Part shown: in pieces, positions 17,949 through 27,856 of the stretch
Numbering within the stretch: position 1 is the first letter of the stretch
Layout: each line of letters begins with the position of its first letter
Assembly: GCF_052180275.1 (NCBI RefSeq)
Contig: NZ_CP197465.1
Span: 4,154,001-4,218,000, forward strand
Direction of reading: 5' to 3'
DNA: 64,000 nucleotides
From: Kumtagia sp052180275
GTDB lineage: Bacteria > Pseudomonadota > Alphaproteobacteria > Rhizobiales > Rhizobiaceae
Position numbers and translations under genes: made by a program
Notes under the pieces: generated by a model
Databases searched by the model: none
Told to the model about the DNA's origin: nothing
What the model saw: only the letters and a program-made list of their open reading frames with translations

Positions 17949-18730
17949 CTCTTTTCTCCATGCACTGCGAATTCATCCGAACGGTCACGACTCTTGCTTT
18001 GCGGTACCGCGCAGCGAGAGCCGCCTGAGAGCCTGACCCGAAAAGGGTTGAGTGATTTCAGCAGGATGTGATTCCTTCGGATTTGCGAAGATTCGATGGA
18101 TGACACGATGACCTGGGCCGCCCCTTCGGCGCCACTATGAACGTACGGGGCCGCGCTATTCAAGCGATCTGATCGACAGCCAGAGCGTCAAAGCCGTTGA
18201 TACCGCTGCTTTCGGTGGTTTTGATGCTCTTGCTCCCGATAACGCCGGCACTCGGGCGGCCCCCCGCCTGGCGCGGTCATCGCCAGTCCGTTGTTGATCG
18301 TCCGAGGCAGGCCGCCGTCGCGCCATGCGTAGGACCGATCGGCCGGACTCGCCAGTTTCGGCAACTCAGATACGGCGCTCCCCTTGCCGCACGGTTGCGG
18401 CGACGGATTCGGTCCGGGCAGTCCCGATCTCGATCCTGCATCGCTTCCCGCCAGAGGGACCGAAACCCCGCGACGTCCACCTCCGCGACCAACACATCGA
18501 CACCAAGGTCAAGCCATGGGATCTTTGCGGACAAACGGCGCAACAGGTTTCGAATAGGGATATTGTAAAACAAAAAAATACTTTCAAATAAAACTCGACC
18601 CACAAATATGTATACTGAAATATGTTTCTCTAGCCAATTTATATGAATTGAAGGTGATCGTCATTGATCCCGAAGGGAAATCGTCGTAAAAAAATCCGGG
18701 GAACGGTCGTTCTGGGTAAGGGCTTGGGGA
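17949..18730. other. Intergenic region with mobile-element debris and the AT-rich leader of the giant RTX gene
   Basis: The left part (about 17,950-18,560) holds no intact gene. A stretch near 18,025-18,060 followed by the fragment at 18,163 looks like the decayed end of an IS5-type element. From about 18,550 to 18,700 the sequence becomes clearly AT-rich, unlike its surroundings, and should contain the promoter of the RTX gene at 18,731. I could not pick one -35/-10 pair with confidence. Confidence 0.45.
18163..18240 (+). pseudogene. IS5-family transposase fragment
   Basis: One frame reads SDLIDSQSVKAVDTAAFGGFDA. The pattern 'lIDSQSVK...GfDagKk' surrounds the first catalytic aspartate of IS5-group transposases such as IS112/IS1031 relatives. 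Before and after this stretch the frame does not continue as transposase, so only about 25 residues are recognisable. This is a short match and could be coincidence, but it fits the other insertion-sequence pieces in the locus. Confidence 0.4.
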
Positions 18731-21700
18731 ATGGCAGTCTATGACTTTGCCGCGAACATTGGCGGCGCCATCAGCTTTGTGCCGGCTAACAATGACGTCC
18801 TGCACTTCAGCAGCGGCTACAGGGCTGCCAGCCTTCGCTTTGTCGTGGACGGGCTCGACCTGCTCGTCTTCAACGACGGAAATTTCGTTCGCCTGGTAGG
18901 CGTCGATTTCGCGACCCTGACGAACGCCTCCTTCGACTTCGACAACGGAAGCGTGGTCCGCCTGGATTCCGCCGCCGCCGACACGCTGACGGGGACCGCG
19001 CTGGAGGATTATTTCGACCTTCGAAAGGGCGGCGACGACATCGTAACCGCCGGCGCCGGCGCTGATACGATATATGCGGGAGCGGCGTTGAATGCTGCGG
19101 ATCAGGTCGCCGGCGGATCCCAGTCCGTGCCGGGCGCAGCCGAGATCGATACGCTGATCGTGTCGGGCGTCTATGCCGGTCCCGTCGTGTTCAACGCCAA
19201 TACGGTTACCGGTATCGAGGCGATCGAGGTCCAGCAGGGAACCAAGGCCTCATTCACGCTGCATAACAACACGGTGGCCAGCGCCGCCGGCGCGTTGCTG
19301 ACGGTCAATGCGGCACAGCTCTCCGAAATCGACAGCCTGACGCTGGATGCCGCCGCCGTGACTGGCGGAACGGTGAATGTGACCGGCGGAGCCGGAAAAG
19401 ACTTTATTTCCGGCGGCTCTGGCGCGGACACCCTTTCCGGCGGGGACGGACAGGATACGATCAACGGCGGCGGCGGCAATGACGTGATCTCCGGCGGCCT
19501 GGACGGCGACACGCTTGACGGACAGGGCGGCGACGACCGCTTCACCTTCAACCTCGCTCTGCCCAGAAGCGACTCCTCGCCGGCCGAAGCCGGTACCATC
19601 GACACGATCAAGAATTTCGAGGGCGCCGGCGTCGCAGGCGGCGACGTGATCGATCTGCCGTCTTTCGCCGCCCTCTTGCCGCTGGCCTTCAACGACAACC
19701 CGGCGGACCTGAACGATCCGCACCACTACAGCTTCACCTTCACCACGCTCGGCGCCGACGGCGTCCAGATGAACGAGAACTGGATCGGCGACGGCTTCGC
19801 CGACGTCCTCTGGCAATACAACTCCGGCCAGGCGCGGGTCGAAGTCTGGGTGGATGCCAACGACGACGGGCAGTTCAGCGAAGGCGACATCCTGATCTAC
19901 CTGACCGGAATCAGCACGCTGTCGCAGGCCGACTTCGTCGACAATTTCCCGGCCTGGCGCGGCTACGACGACAAGAACGACACCTACACCTTCAACAATC
20001 TCGACAATATCGGCTACTCGCTGGGCGGCAACGACACGCTGTTCGGGGCGGGCGGCAACGACACGCTGCACGGCGGAGCCGACGACGACACGCTGAACGG
20101 CGAAGGCGACAACGACACGCTTTTCGGCGAAGCCGGCAACGACACGCTGAACGGAGGCGTCGGCGCCGATCAGGTCCTAGGCGGCTCCGGCAACGATATT
20201 CTGAACGGCGGCGACAATGACGACAGTCTCTACGCCGACGATTACAACCATGTCGACGCCGACGACATCGGCGCAACCAACACGCTGAATGGCGACGCCG
20301 GCAACGATCAGCTGAGCGGGGCGGCGGGCAAGGACACCCTCAACGGCGGCGCCAACGACGATGCCCTGTATGGCGGCGGCAACGACGACATTCTGAACGG
20401 CGACGCCGACAATGACACCCTTTACGGAGACGATGGCCACGACACGCTCAATGGCGGAACGGGCAACGATACGCTCTTCGGCGGAAGTGCTTACTATACG
20501 CCGGACGGCGACGACGAACTGGACGGCGGCGAAGGCTCGGACCTCCTGATAGGCCTGGCCGGCAAAGATATCCTGACCGGCGGCGCCGGCGCCTCTGCCG
20601 ACACGTTCGGCTTCTGGGCTGGCGATTCTTCGTTCGCCGCCCCGGACGTGATCAAGGATTTCCACCAGACCGATGGCGACAAGATCGCGCTGTTCACCGA
20701 CGTCAACTCCAGCGGTATCGCCAACGGTCGCTTCGGGCCTGAAAACAAGCCCCTGGCCTTCCATGCGCAGAAACTGCCGGCGGGCTTCAGCTACGCCGAT
20801 GGTCTCGCCTTCCCGGGATACAGCGACCTGGGTTCCGGATTCGCGCAAGTCTGGTGGGGACATGTCGATGCTGGAGGCGGCGCTACCAAGACGGTCGTCA
20901 TCGTCGACACGAACGACGATTCCGAACTGTCGGGCGGCGACTTCGTCATCGAGCTCGACGGCGCGATCAACCTGACCGCCAGCGATTTCGTGAGCGGCCA
21001 GTTCGCCGTCCTGGTCGGCACGCCCGGCGTCGACACGGCGCCCTCGACGGTCCTGCCGACCGGTACCGGCGACGACATCGTCTATGGCGTGGGCGGCAAC
21101 GATAATCTGTCGGGGCTTGCGGGCAACGACGAGTTGCATGGCGGCAACAACAACGACACGCTGAACGGCAACGACGACAACGACATCCTTTTTGGCGAAG
21201 CGAACAACGATACTCTGGACGGCGGGAGCGGCTTCGACCAGCTTTACGGCGGGTCGGGCAACGATACGCTGAGCGGCGGGGACAGCGACGATACGCTCTA
21301 TGCCGACGGGGCCGGCGGCACGGATGTGGCCAGCGCCACCAACACGCTGAATGGCGACGCAGGCAACGATCAGCTCTATGGCGCGCTTGGCAAGGACACG
21401 CTGAACGGCGGCGGCGACGACGATTATCTCTATGGCGGCCTCAATGACGACATTCTCAATGGCGATGCCGGCAAGGACCTGCTCCAGGGCGACGACGGCA
21501 ACGACACGCTGAACGGCGGCGACGGCGACGATACGCTCTCCGGCGGCTCCGCCTATTACCTCGCCGACGGCAACGACATCATCAACGGCGGTGCGGGCGC
21601 CGACCTGCTGATCGGCCACTTCGGCAAGGACACACTGACCGGCGGCGCGGGCGTCTACGCCGATACGTTCGGCTTCTGGGCCAGCGATTCTTCGTTCGCC

Positions 21701-24700
21701 GCGCCGGACACCATAACCGACTTCCATCAGGCCGACGCCGACAAGCTCGCGTTGTTCGCCGACGTGTCGTCCAGCGGCATCATCGACGGCACCTTCGCAT
21801 CCAAGCCGCTCGTCTTCCACGGCACACAACTGACCGGCGACTTCTACAAGGACGGCTTTGCACTGCCGGGATACAGCGATCTGGAGTCGGGGTTCGTCCA
21901 GGTCTGGTGGGGACAGGTCACGGTCGGACTGGCGACGAAGACAGTCGTCATAGCCGACACGGATGATGACGGCGTGTTGTCCGGCAACGACTTCGTCGTC
22001 GAGCTGACCGGCGCGGTCGCCCTGAAGGCCGGCGACTTTGCCGATGGGCAGTTCAAGGTGCTGGTCGGCACGCCGACCGCCGATACCGCGCCCTCCGCCA
22101 CCCTGCCGACCGGCGCCGGCGATGACGTCGTCTATGGCCTCGCCGGCAACGACACTCTGTCCGGGCTTGCCGGCGACGATGTACTGCATGGCGGAAACAA
22201 CAACGACACGCTGAACGGCAACGAGGACGACGACGCCCTCTTCGGCGAAGCGCACAACGATGTGCTGAACGGCGGCGCAGGCTTCGATCAGCTCTATGGC
22301 GGGGCGGGCAACGACACGCTGAGCGGCGGCGGCGACGCCGATACGCTCTATTCCGACGGGGCCGGCGGCACGGACGCGGCCAGCGCCACCAACACGCTGA
22401 ACGGCGATGCGGGCAACGACCAGCTCGTCGGCGCCGAAGGCGTGGACACGCTGAATGGCGGCGACGATGACGATTATCTCTATGGCAAGAACAACGACGA
22501 CGTTCTCGACGGCGGCAAGGGGGTCGATTTTCTCCAGGGCGACAATGGCAACGACACACTGAATGGCGGCGCCGACGACGATACGATCGTGGGCGGCTCC
22601 GGCGCCTACCTGGACGACGGCAATGACATCATCGACGGCGGCACGGGCGCCGACCTGCTGATCGGCCATCTGGGCAAGGACACGCTGACCGGCGGCGCGG
22701 GAGTCTACGCCGACACGTTCGGCTTCTGGGCCGGAGACTCCTCGCTCGCCGCGCCGGACACCATTACCGACTTCCACCAGGCCGACGGCGACAAGATCGC
22801 GCTCTACACCGACATCTCCGGCAGCGGCTTCATCAACGGCACCTTCGGACAGGGACACAGGCCGCTGGTCTTCCGAGGCCAGTTGCCGACCGGCTTCACC
22901 TTCACCAATGGCGCCGCGCTGACCGATTACAGCAAGGTCGGTCCGGGTTTCACGCAAGTCTGGTGGGGACAGGTCGATCTCGGCGGCGGCGCCAGGAAGA
23001 CGGTGCTCGTCGCCGACACGGACGACAACGGCGTGCTGACCGGCAGCGACTTCGTCCTTGAACTGACCGGCGCGGTCAACCTCACCAAGGGCGATTTCGC
23101 GACCAACACGTTCAAGGCACTGGTCGGCACATCGGCCAACGATACCTCAAGCACCCTACCCGGCACGGCCGGCAACGACTGGATGTTCGGCGTCGGCGGC
23201 AATGACAGCATGTCGGGCGCCGGCGGCAATGACGAGATGTATGGCGGCATCGGCAACGACTCGATGACCGGCAGCAGCGGCGACGACGTGGTCTATGGCG
23301 AAAGCGGCAACGACACGCTGAGCGGCAGCAACGGCACCGACCAGCTCTACGGCGGCTCGGGCAGCGACACGTTGAACGGCGGCAACGACGCCGACACCCT
23401 TTATGCCGGCGATCCTTTCGATGCGGAAGCGGAAGCAGCCAGCACAATCAACACGCTGAACGGCGACGCCGGCGACGACCAACTCGTCGGCGCGGCGGGC
23501 AAGGATACGCTGAATGGCGGCGCCGACAACGATACCCTCTCCGGCGGCGGAAACGCCGACACTCTGTCCGGCGACGACGGCAACGACTATCTCGTTGGAG
23601 GTGACGGCAACGACATCGTCAAGGGAGGTGCGGGCGAAGACACGCTGGCCGGCGGCTCTTCCGCATACCTCGCCGACGGCAACGATGTCCTGGATGGCGG
23701 CACGGGCGCCGACCTGCTGATCGGCCATCTGGGCAAGGACACGCTGACCGGCGGCGACGGCGTCTACGCCGACACGTTCGGCTTCTGGGCCGGAGATTCC
23801 TCGCTGGCCGCGCCGGACACTATCACCGATTTCCACCAGGCCGACGGCGACAGGATCGCGCTCTACACCGACATCTCCGGCAGCGGCTTCGTCAACGGCA
23901 CCTTCGGGCAGGGCAACAGGCCGCTGGTGTTCCGCGGCCAGTTGCCGACCGGCTTCACCTTCAGCGATGGCGCCGCGCTGGCCGAATACAGCAAGGTCGG
24001 ACCAGGCTTCACCCAGGTCTGGTGGGGACAGGTCGATCTCGGCGGCGGCGCCAGGAAGACGGTCCTCGTCGCCGACACCGACGACAACGGCGTGCTGACC
24101 GGCAGCGACTTCGTCCTTGAACTGAGCGGCGCGGTCAATCTGACCGCAAGCGACTTCGCCAGCGGGACGTTCCGGGCGCTGGTCGGCACCTCGGCGAACG
24201 ATAACTCAACCACCCTGCCCGGCACGGCTGGCAACGACTGGATGTTCGGCGTCGGCGGCAACGACAGCTTGTCGGGGGCCGGCGGCAATGACGAAATGTA
24301 TGGCGGCATCGGCAACGACTCGATGACCGGCAGCAGCGGCGACGACGTTGTCTATGGCGAGAGCGGCAACGACACGCTGAGCGGCAGCAACGGCTTCGAC
24401 CAGCTCTACGGTGGCTCGGGCGACGATACGTTGAGCGGCGGCAACGACGCCGATACGCTTTATGCGGACGATCCTTTCCACAGCGATTTCGACGATCCCA
24501 CGGCCATCAACACGCTCAACGGCGACGCCGGCAGCGATACGCTTTACGGCGGGGCCGGCAAGGACACGCTGAATGGCGGCGCCGACAACGACACGCTGTC
24601 CGGCGGCGCCAATGACGACATCCTCAGCGGCGGCACCGGTGTCGATCAGCTATTCGGCGGCGACGGCGACGACGTCTTGAGCGGCGGCACGCTGGGAGAC

Positions 24701-27607
24701 GACCTGGACGGCGGCAATGGCAGTGACACCGCGGACTATTCCGCGTCGGCCGGCGTGGACGTCTCGCTCGACGGATCGCTGGTGGCGACCGGCGAAGCTC
24801 TGTCCGATACATTCTCGAGCGTCGAAAACCTTACTGGATCGAGCGTCGGCGCCGACAATCTCGCCGGCGACGACGGCGACAACGCCCTGCGCGGGCTTGG
24901 CGGCGCGGACGTCCTGTTCGGCCGGGGCGGCAACGACCTGCTGGCGGGCGGAGCGGGAAAGGATACGCTCGACGGCGGGACCGGGGTCGATACCGCCGAC
25001 TATTCCGACAAGACGGACGCCGTCGTGGTTGTCCTCAAAGGGTCCGCGGACGCTTTCGCCGTGGTCGGCGGCGTTGCCGAGGATACGCTGAGGGAAATCG
25101 AAAACCTTATCGGAGGCTCTGCCGGCGACACGCTGACGGGCGATGACAACGCCAATCGCCTCGACGGGGGTACTGGCTCGGACAAGTTGGCGGGCGGCTT
25201 GGGTGACGACATCTACGTTGTCGACGTTGCCGGCGACGTGGTCACCGAGGGAACTGGCGCCGGTTCCGACACGGTGTTGGCCAAGGCCAGCTACACGCTC
25301 GCATCCGGAAGCGAGATCGAATTCCTTGAGGCAGCGGCTGCCGACGGCACCGCGGCGATGGATTTGACCGGGAATGCGTTCTCGCAGACCATCACCGGCA
25401 ATGCCGGCAACAATGTCATCAAGGGCGGCGGCGGTCTCGACACCATGCAGGGGTTGGGAGGCAACGACACCTATGTCGTCGACAGCGCCGACGACATCGT
25501 GGTGGAAGGAACCGGACAGGGCACGGCAGACATTGTTTCCACAAGCGTGACCTACGCGCTCGGCGCGGCTGCGCAGGTGGAGACGCTTCGCACGTCATCG
25601 AATGCCGGCACCACGGCGATCAATCTGACGGGAAACAAGTTTGCCCAGACCATCATCGGCAATGCCGGAGCCAATCTCATAAAGGGCGGCGGCGGCCTCG
25701 ATACAATGCAAGGGCTGGGCGGCGACGACACCTATGTCGTCGACAGCGCCGACGACATCGTCGTGGAAGGAACCGGCCAAGGCACGGCGGACGTCGTCAC
25801 CACCAGCGTCAGCTACGCGATCGGCGCGTCGGCGCAGGTGGAGACCCTTCGCACGACATCGAATGGCGGCACCACGGCGATCGATCTGACCGGAAACTCC
25901 TTTGCCCAGACGATCGTCGGCAATGCCGGCGCCAACCTGATCAACGGCGGTGGCGGACTGGACACGCTCCAGGGCCTCGGCGGCAACGACACCTATATCG
26001 TCGACAGCGCCGACGACATCGTCGTGGAGGGAAGCGGACAAGGCACGGCGGATGCCGTTAAAACCAATGTCAGCTATGTCCTTGGCGCGGCTGCGCAGGT
26101 GGAAAACCTTTCCACGACCTCCAGTGCGGGCACGGGGGCACTGAATCTCACCGGAAACGGCTTTGCCCAGACAATCACAGGCAACGCCGGCGCCAACGTG
26201 ATCAATGGCGGCGGCGGTACGGATACGCTGCAAGGTCTCGGCGGCAACGATACCTATGTCGTCGACAGCGCCGACGACATCGTGGTGGAGGAAGCCGGAC
26301 AAGGCACGGCGGACGTGGTGATGACGAGCGTAAACTACACGCTCGACGCAGCCGCGCAGGTCGAAACGCTCAAGGCCACGAACAGCGCGCTCACGACGGC
26401 GATCGGCCTGACCGGGAACGGCTTCGCGCAGACCATCATCGGCAATGCGGGGGCCAACGTCATCGATGGCGGCGGCGGTCTTGACGTTCTGCAGGGACTT
26501 GGCGGCAACGACACCTACTATGTCGACAGCGCCAATGACGTGGTGGTCGAGGCAGGCGGCGAAGGCGCGGACATCGTGCTGGCCTCGGTCACCTACAGCC
26601 TCGCGGCGGCGGCTGAGGTCGAGACGCTCAAGGTCACGGACAGCGGCGACTTCTCTTCGGTCAACCTCACCGGCAACCTCATCAACCAGCTCATCGTCGG
26701 CAGCGCCGGCGCAAACCTGCTCAAGGGCGGCGGCGGGCTCGATACGCTGCAAGGGCTCGAAGGCGACGACATATATGTCGTCGACAGCGCCGACGACATC
26801 GTCGTGGAGGCGGCCGGCCAGGGTGCGGCCGACCTCGTGACGACAAACGTCAGCTACGTGCTTGCTGCCGGTGCGGAGATTGAAACCCTACGCACGACGT
26901 CCAACGCGGGCACCTCGGCAATCAACCTGACCGGCAACACCTTCGCACAGCAGATCATCGGCAATGCCGGCGACAACGTCCTGCATGACGGCGGCGTCGG
27001 CGGCACCGACACCCTTATCGGTCTCGGCGGCAACGACACCTATCGTGTCTACAACGCGCTGGACGTGATCGTCGAAAGCGCGTCGCAAGGCACGGCCGAC
27101 CGCGTGATGACCGCCGTCGACTACGCTCTGGGCAGCGGCGTGTTCATCGAACTGTTCACCACCAACGGTTCGACCGGCACCTCGGGGATCGATCTGACCG
27201 GCAACGACGTCGCTCAGCAGATCGTGGGCAATGCAGGCGCCAATATCATCGACGGCAAGGGAGGCAACGACACGCTGCAGGGCCTGGGCGGCAAGGACAC
27301 GTTTGCCTTCACCTCCACGCTCGGCGCCGCGAACGTCGACACGATTACCGACTTCAACGTCGTCGACGACCGTTTCCTGCTCTCCCAGTCTGTGTTTGCC
27401 GTGTTGAACACGGGAACGCTTGCGGCAGCGGCGTTCAGGGCGAACACGACTGGTCTGGCGCAGGCTTCCTCAGATCGCATCGTCTACGAGACAGATACGG
27501 GAAAAGTCTTCTACGACGCGGACGGCGAAGGTGGCGCGTCCGGCATCCATTTCGCCACGGTGGCTGTCGGCCTCGCCCTGACCAACGCCGATTTCCTCGT
27601 GGCCTGA
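18731..27607 (+). CDS. Giant RTX calcium-binding repeat protein, 2958 aa
   Basis: A very long acidic, glycine-rich protein without signal peptide. Residues 1-~220 form a beta-rich head. Residues ~220-420 carry the first RTX nonapeptides (GGAGKDFISG, GGSGADTLSG). Next come four tandem copies of a ~350-residue unit: an RTX block followed by a conserved non-RTX domain with GFWAGDSS, DTITDFHQADGDKIAL, VWWGQVD and DNGVLTGSDFVLELTGAVNLT. After that are further RTX blocks (~residues 1930-2160) and eight 87-residue modules of the DTYVVDSADDIVVEGTGQGTAD...LTGN.FAQTIIGNAGAN type. The end DRIVYETDTGKVFYDADGEGG...LTNADFLVA is a likely type I secretion signal, shared with the protein at 458. The protein probably sits on or leaves the cell surface, with Ca2+ folding the beta-rolls. 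No enzyme domain was recognised. A bacteriocin, adhesin or S-layer role is possible. Confidence 0.85.
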   Translation: MAVYDFAANIGGAISFVPANNDVLHFSSGYRAASLRFVVDGLDLLVFNDGNFVRLVGVDFATLTNASFDFDNGSVVRLDSAAADTLTGTALEDYFDLRKGGDDIVTAGAGADTIYAGAALNAADQVAGGSQSVPGAAEIDTLIVSGVYAGPVVFNANTVTGIEAIEVQQGTKASFTLHNNTVASAAGALLTVNAAQLSEIDSLTLDAAAVTGGTVNVTGGAGKDFISGGSGADTLSGGDGQDTINGGGGNDVISGGLDGDTLDGQGGDDRFTFNLALPRSDSSPAEAGTIDTIKNFEGAGVAGGDVIDLPSFAALLPLAFNDNPADLNDPHHYSFTFTTLGADGVQMNENWIGDGFADVLWQYNSGQARVEVWVDANDDGQFSEGDILIYLTGISTLSQADFVDNFPAWRGYDDKNDTYTFNNLDNIGYSLGGNDTLFGAGGNDTLHGGADDDTLNGEGDNDTLFGEAGNDTLNGGVGADQVLGGSGNDILNGGDNDDSLYADDYNHVDADDIGATNTLNGDAGNDQLSGAAGKDTLNGGANDDALYGGGNDDILNGDADNDTLYGDDGHDTLNGGTGNDTLFGGSAYYTPDGDDELDGGEGSDLLIGLAGKDILTGGAGASADTFGFWAGDSSFAAPDVIKDFHQTDGDKIALFTDVNSSGIANGRFGPENKPLAFHAQKLPAGFSYADGLAFPGYSDLGSGFAQVWWGHVDAGGGATKTVVIVDTNDDSELSGGDFVIELDGAINLTASDFVSGQFAVLVGTPGVDTAPSTVLPTGTGDDIVYGVGGNDNLSGLAGNDELHGGNNNDTLNGNDDNDILFGEANNDTLDGGSGFDQLYGGSGNDTLSGGDSDDTLYADGAGGTDVASATNTLNGDAGNDQLYGALGKDTLNGGGDDDYLYGGLNDDILNGDAGKDLLQGDDGNDTLNGGDGDDTLSGGSAYYLADGNDIINGGAGADLLIGHFGKDTLTGGAGVYADTFGFWASDSSFAAPDTITDFHQADADKLALFADVSSSGIIDGTFASKPLVFHGTQLTGDFYKDGFALPGYSDLESGFVQVWWGQVTVGLATKTVVIADTDDDGVLSGNDFVVELTGAVALKAGDFADGQFKVLVGTPTADTAPSATLPTGAGDDVVYGLAGNDTLSGLAGDDVLHGGNNNDTLNGNEDDDALFGEAHNDVLNGGAGFDQLYGGAGNDTLSGGGDADTLYSDGAGGTDAASATNTLNGDAGNDQLVGAEGVDTLNGGDDDDYLYGKNNDDVLDGGKGVDFLQGDNGNDTLNGGADDDTIVGGSGAYLDDGNDIIDGGTGADLLIGHLGKDTLTGGAGVYADTFGFWAGDSSLAAPDTITDFHQADGDKIALYTDISGSGFINGTFGQGHRPLVFRGQLPTGFTFTNGAALTDYSKVGPGFTQVWWGQVDLGGGARKTVLVADTDDNGVLTGSDFVLELTGAVNLTKGDFATNTFKALVGTSANDTSSTLPGTAGNDWMFGVGGNDSMSGAGGNDEMYGGIGNDSMTGSSGDDVVYGESGNDTLSGSNGTDQLYGGSGSDTLNGGNDADTLYAGDPFDAEAEAASTINTLNGDAGDDQLVGAAGKDTLNGGADNDTLSGGGNADTLSGDDGNDYLVGGDGNDIVKGGAGEDTLAGGSSAYLADGNDVLDGGTGADLLIGHLGKDTLTGGDGVYADTFGFWAGDSSLAAPDTITDFHQADGDRIALYTDISGSGFVNGTFGQGNRPLVFRGQLPTGFTFSDGAALAEYSKVGPGFTQVWWGQVDLGGGARKTVLVADTDDNGVLTGSDFVLELSGAVNLTASDFASGTFRALVGTSANDNSTTLPGTAGNDWMFGVGGNDSLSGAGGNDEMYGGIGNDSMTGSSGDDVVYGESGNDTLSGSNGFDQLYGGSGDDTLSGGNDADTLYADDPFHSDFDDPTAINTLNGDAGSDTLYGGAGKDTLNGGADNDTLSGGANDDILSGGTGVDQLFGGDGDDVLSGGTLGDDLDGGNGSDTADYSASAGVDVSLDGSLVATGEALSDTFSSVENLTGSSVGADNLAGDDGDNALRGLGGADVLFGRGGNDLLAGGAGKDTLDGGTGVDTADYSDKTDAVVVVLKGSADAFAVVGGVAEDTLREIENLIGGSAGDTLTGDDNANRLDGGTGSDKLAGGLGDDIYVVDVAGDVVTEGTGAGSDTVLAKASYTLASGSEIEFLEAAAADGTAAMDLTGNAFSQTITGNAGNNVIKGGGGLDTMQGLGGNDTYVVDSADDIVVEGTGQGTADIVSTSVTYALGAAAQVETLRTSSNAGTTAINLTGNKFAQTIIGNAGANLIKGGGGLDTMQGLGGDDTYVVDSADDIVVEGTGQGTADVVTTSVSYAIGASAQVETLRTTSNGGTTAIDLTGNSFAQTIVGNAGANLINGGGGLDTLQGLGGNDTYIVDSADDIVVEGSGQGTADAVKTNVSYVLGAAAQVENLSTTSSAGTGALNLTGNGFAQTITGNAGANVINGGGGTDTLQGLGGNDTYVVDSADDIVVEEAGQGTADVVMTSVNYTLDAAAQVETLKATNSALTTAIGLTGNGFAQTIIGNAGANVIDGGGGLDVLQGLGGNDTYYVDSANDVVVEAGGEGADIVLASVTYSLAAAAEVETLKVTDSGDFSSVNLTGNLINQLIVGSAGANLLKGGGGLDTLQGLEGDDIYVVDSADDIVVEAAGQGAADLVTTNVSYVLAAGAEIETLRTTSNAGTSAINLTGNTFAQQIIGNAGDNVLHDGGVGGTDTLIGLGGNDTYRVYNALDVIVESASQGTADRVMTAVDYALGSGVFIELFTTNGSTGTSGIDLTGNDVAQQIVGNAGANIIDGKGGNDTLQGLGGKDTFAFTSTLGAANVDTITDFNVVDDRFLLSQSVFAVLNTGTLAAAAFRANTTGLAQASSDRIVYETDTGKVFYDADGEGGASGIHFATVAVGLALTNADFLVA
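19990..24700 (+). repeat. Four tandem ~1.05-kb repeats inside the giant RTX gene
   Basis: The landmark encoding FGFW(A)GDSS starts near 20,606, 21,668, 22,718 and 23,777, giving unit lengths of 1062, 1050 and 1059 bases. Copies 3 and 4 are closest to each other at DNA level over their non-RTX halves. Boundaries are approximate because the RTX parts blend into one another. Such repeats can expand or contract by recombination and are hard to assemble from short reads. Confidence 0.8.
25205..27290 (+). repeat. Eight tandem ~261-bp repeats in the 3' part of the giant RTX gene
   Basis: Units encode 87 residues beginning (D/N)DTYVVDSADD. They start near 25,211, 25,469, 25,730, 25,991, 26,252, 26,513, 26,768 and 27,029. 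The spacing is constant at 255-261 bases. The first and last units are the most divergent. The same module occurs about twice in the RTX protein at 458-2596. Confidence 0.8.
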
Positions 27608-27856
27608 GCGAGGCTGCCGATATGCCGTGAATCGTAGCGAGCAATCGGCCGATTGCATGCTCCGGTTCCCCCGAACGCAACGGCGAACGTCGGGCGGTGC
27701 GTATCCCAGCGCACCGGACCGGCAGGTTGGCGGGCGTGGAAAAGTGCCGGAACGGGATCGCTCAATCCCCGGATAAGTCCCCCGCTCCGCCGGCTTATGC
27801 ATTGCAAATGGGGTCCTCGGCTGTAAACTCGTGTCAGGGAGAAGGCGCGCGGACAG

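Noticed and set aside
20177..22957. 926-codon minus-strand open frame inside the giant RTX gene
   Set aside because: It is the mirror of the GC-rich, periodic RTX repeats; its Val/Ala/Arg-rich repeats follow the plus-strand codons.
18731..27607. CRISPR array, because of many regular repeats
   Set aside because: The repeats are in frame, code for RTX or 87-aa modules and have no constant short repeat with unique spacers.
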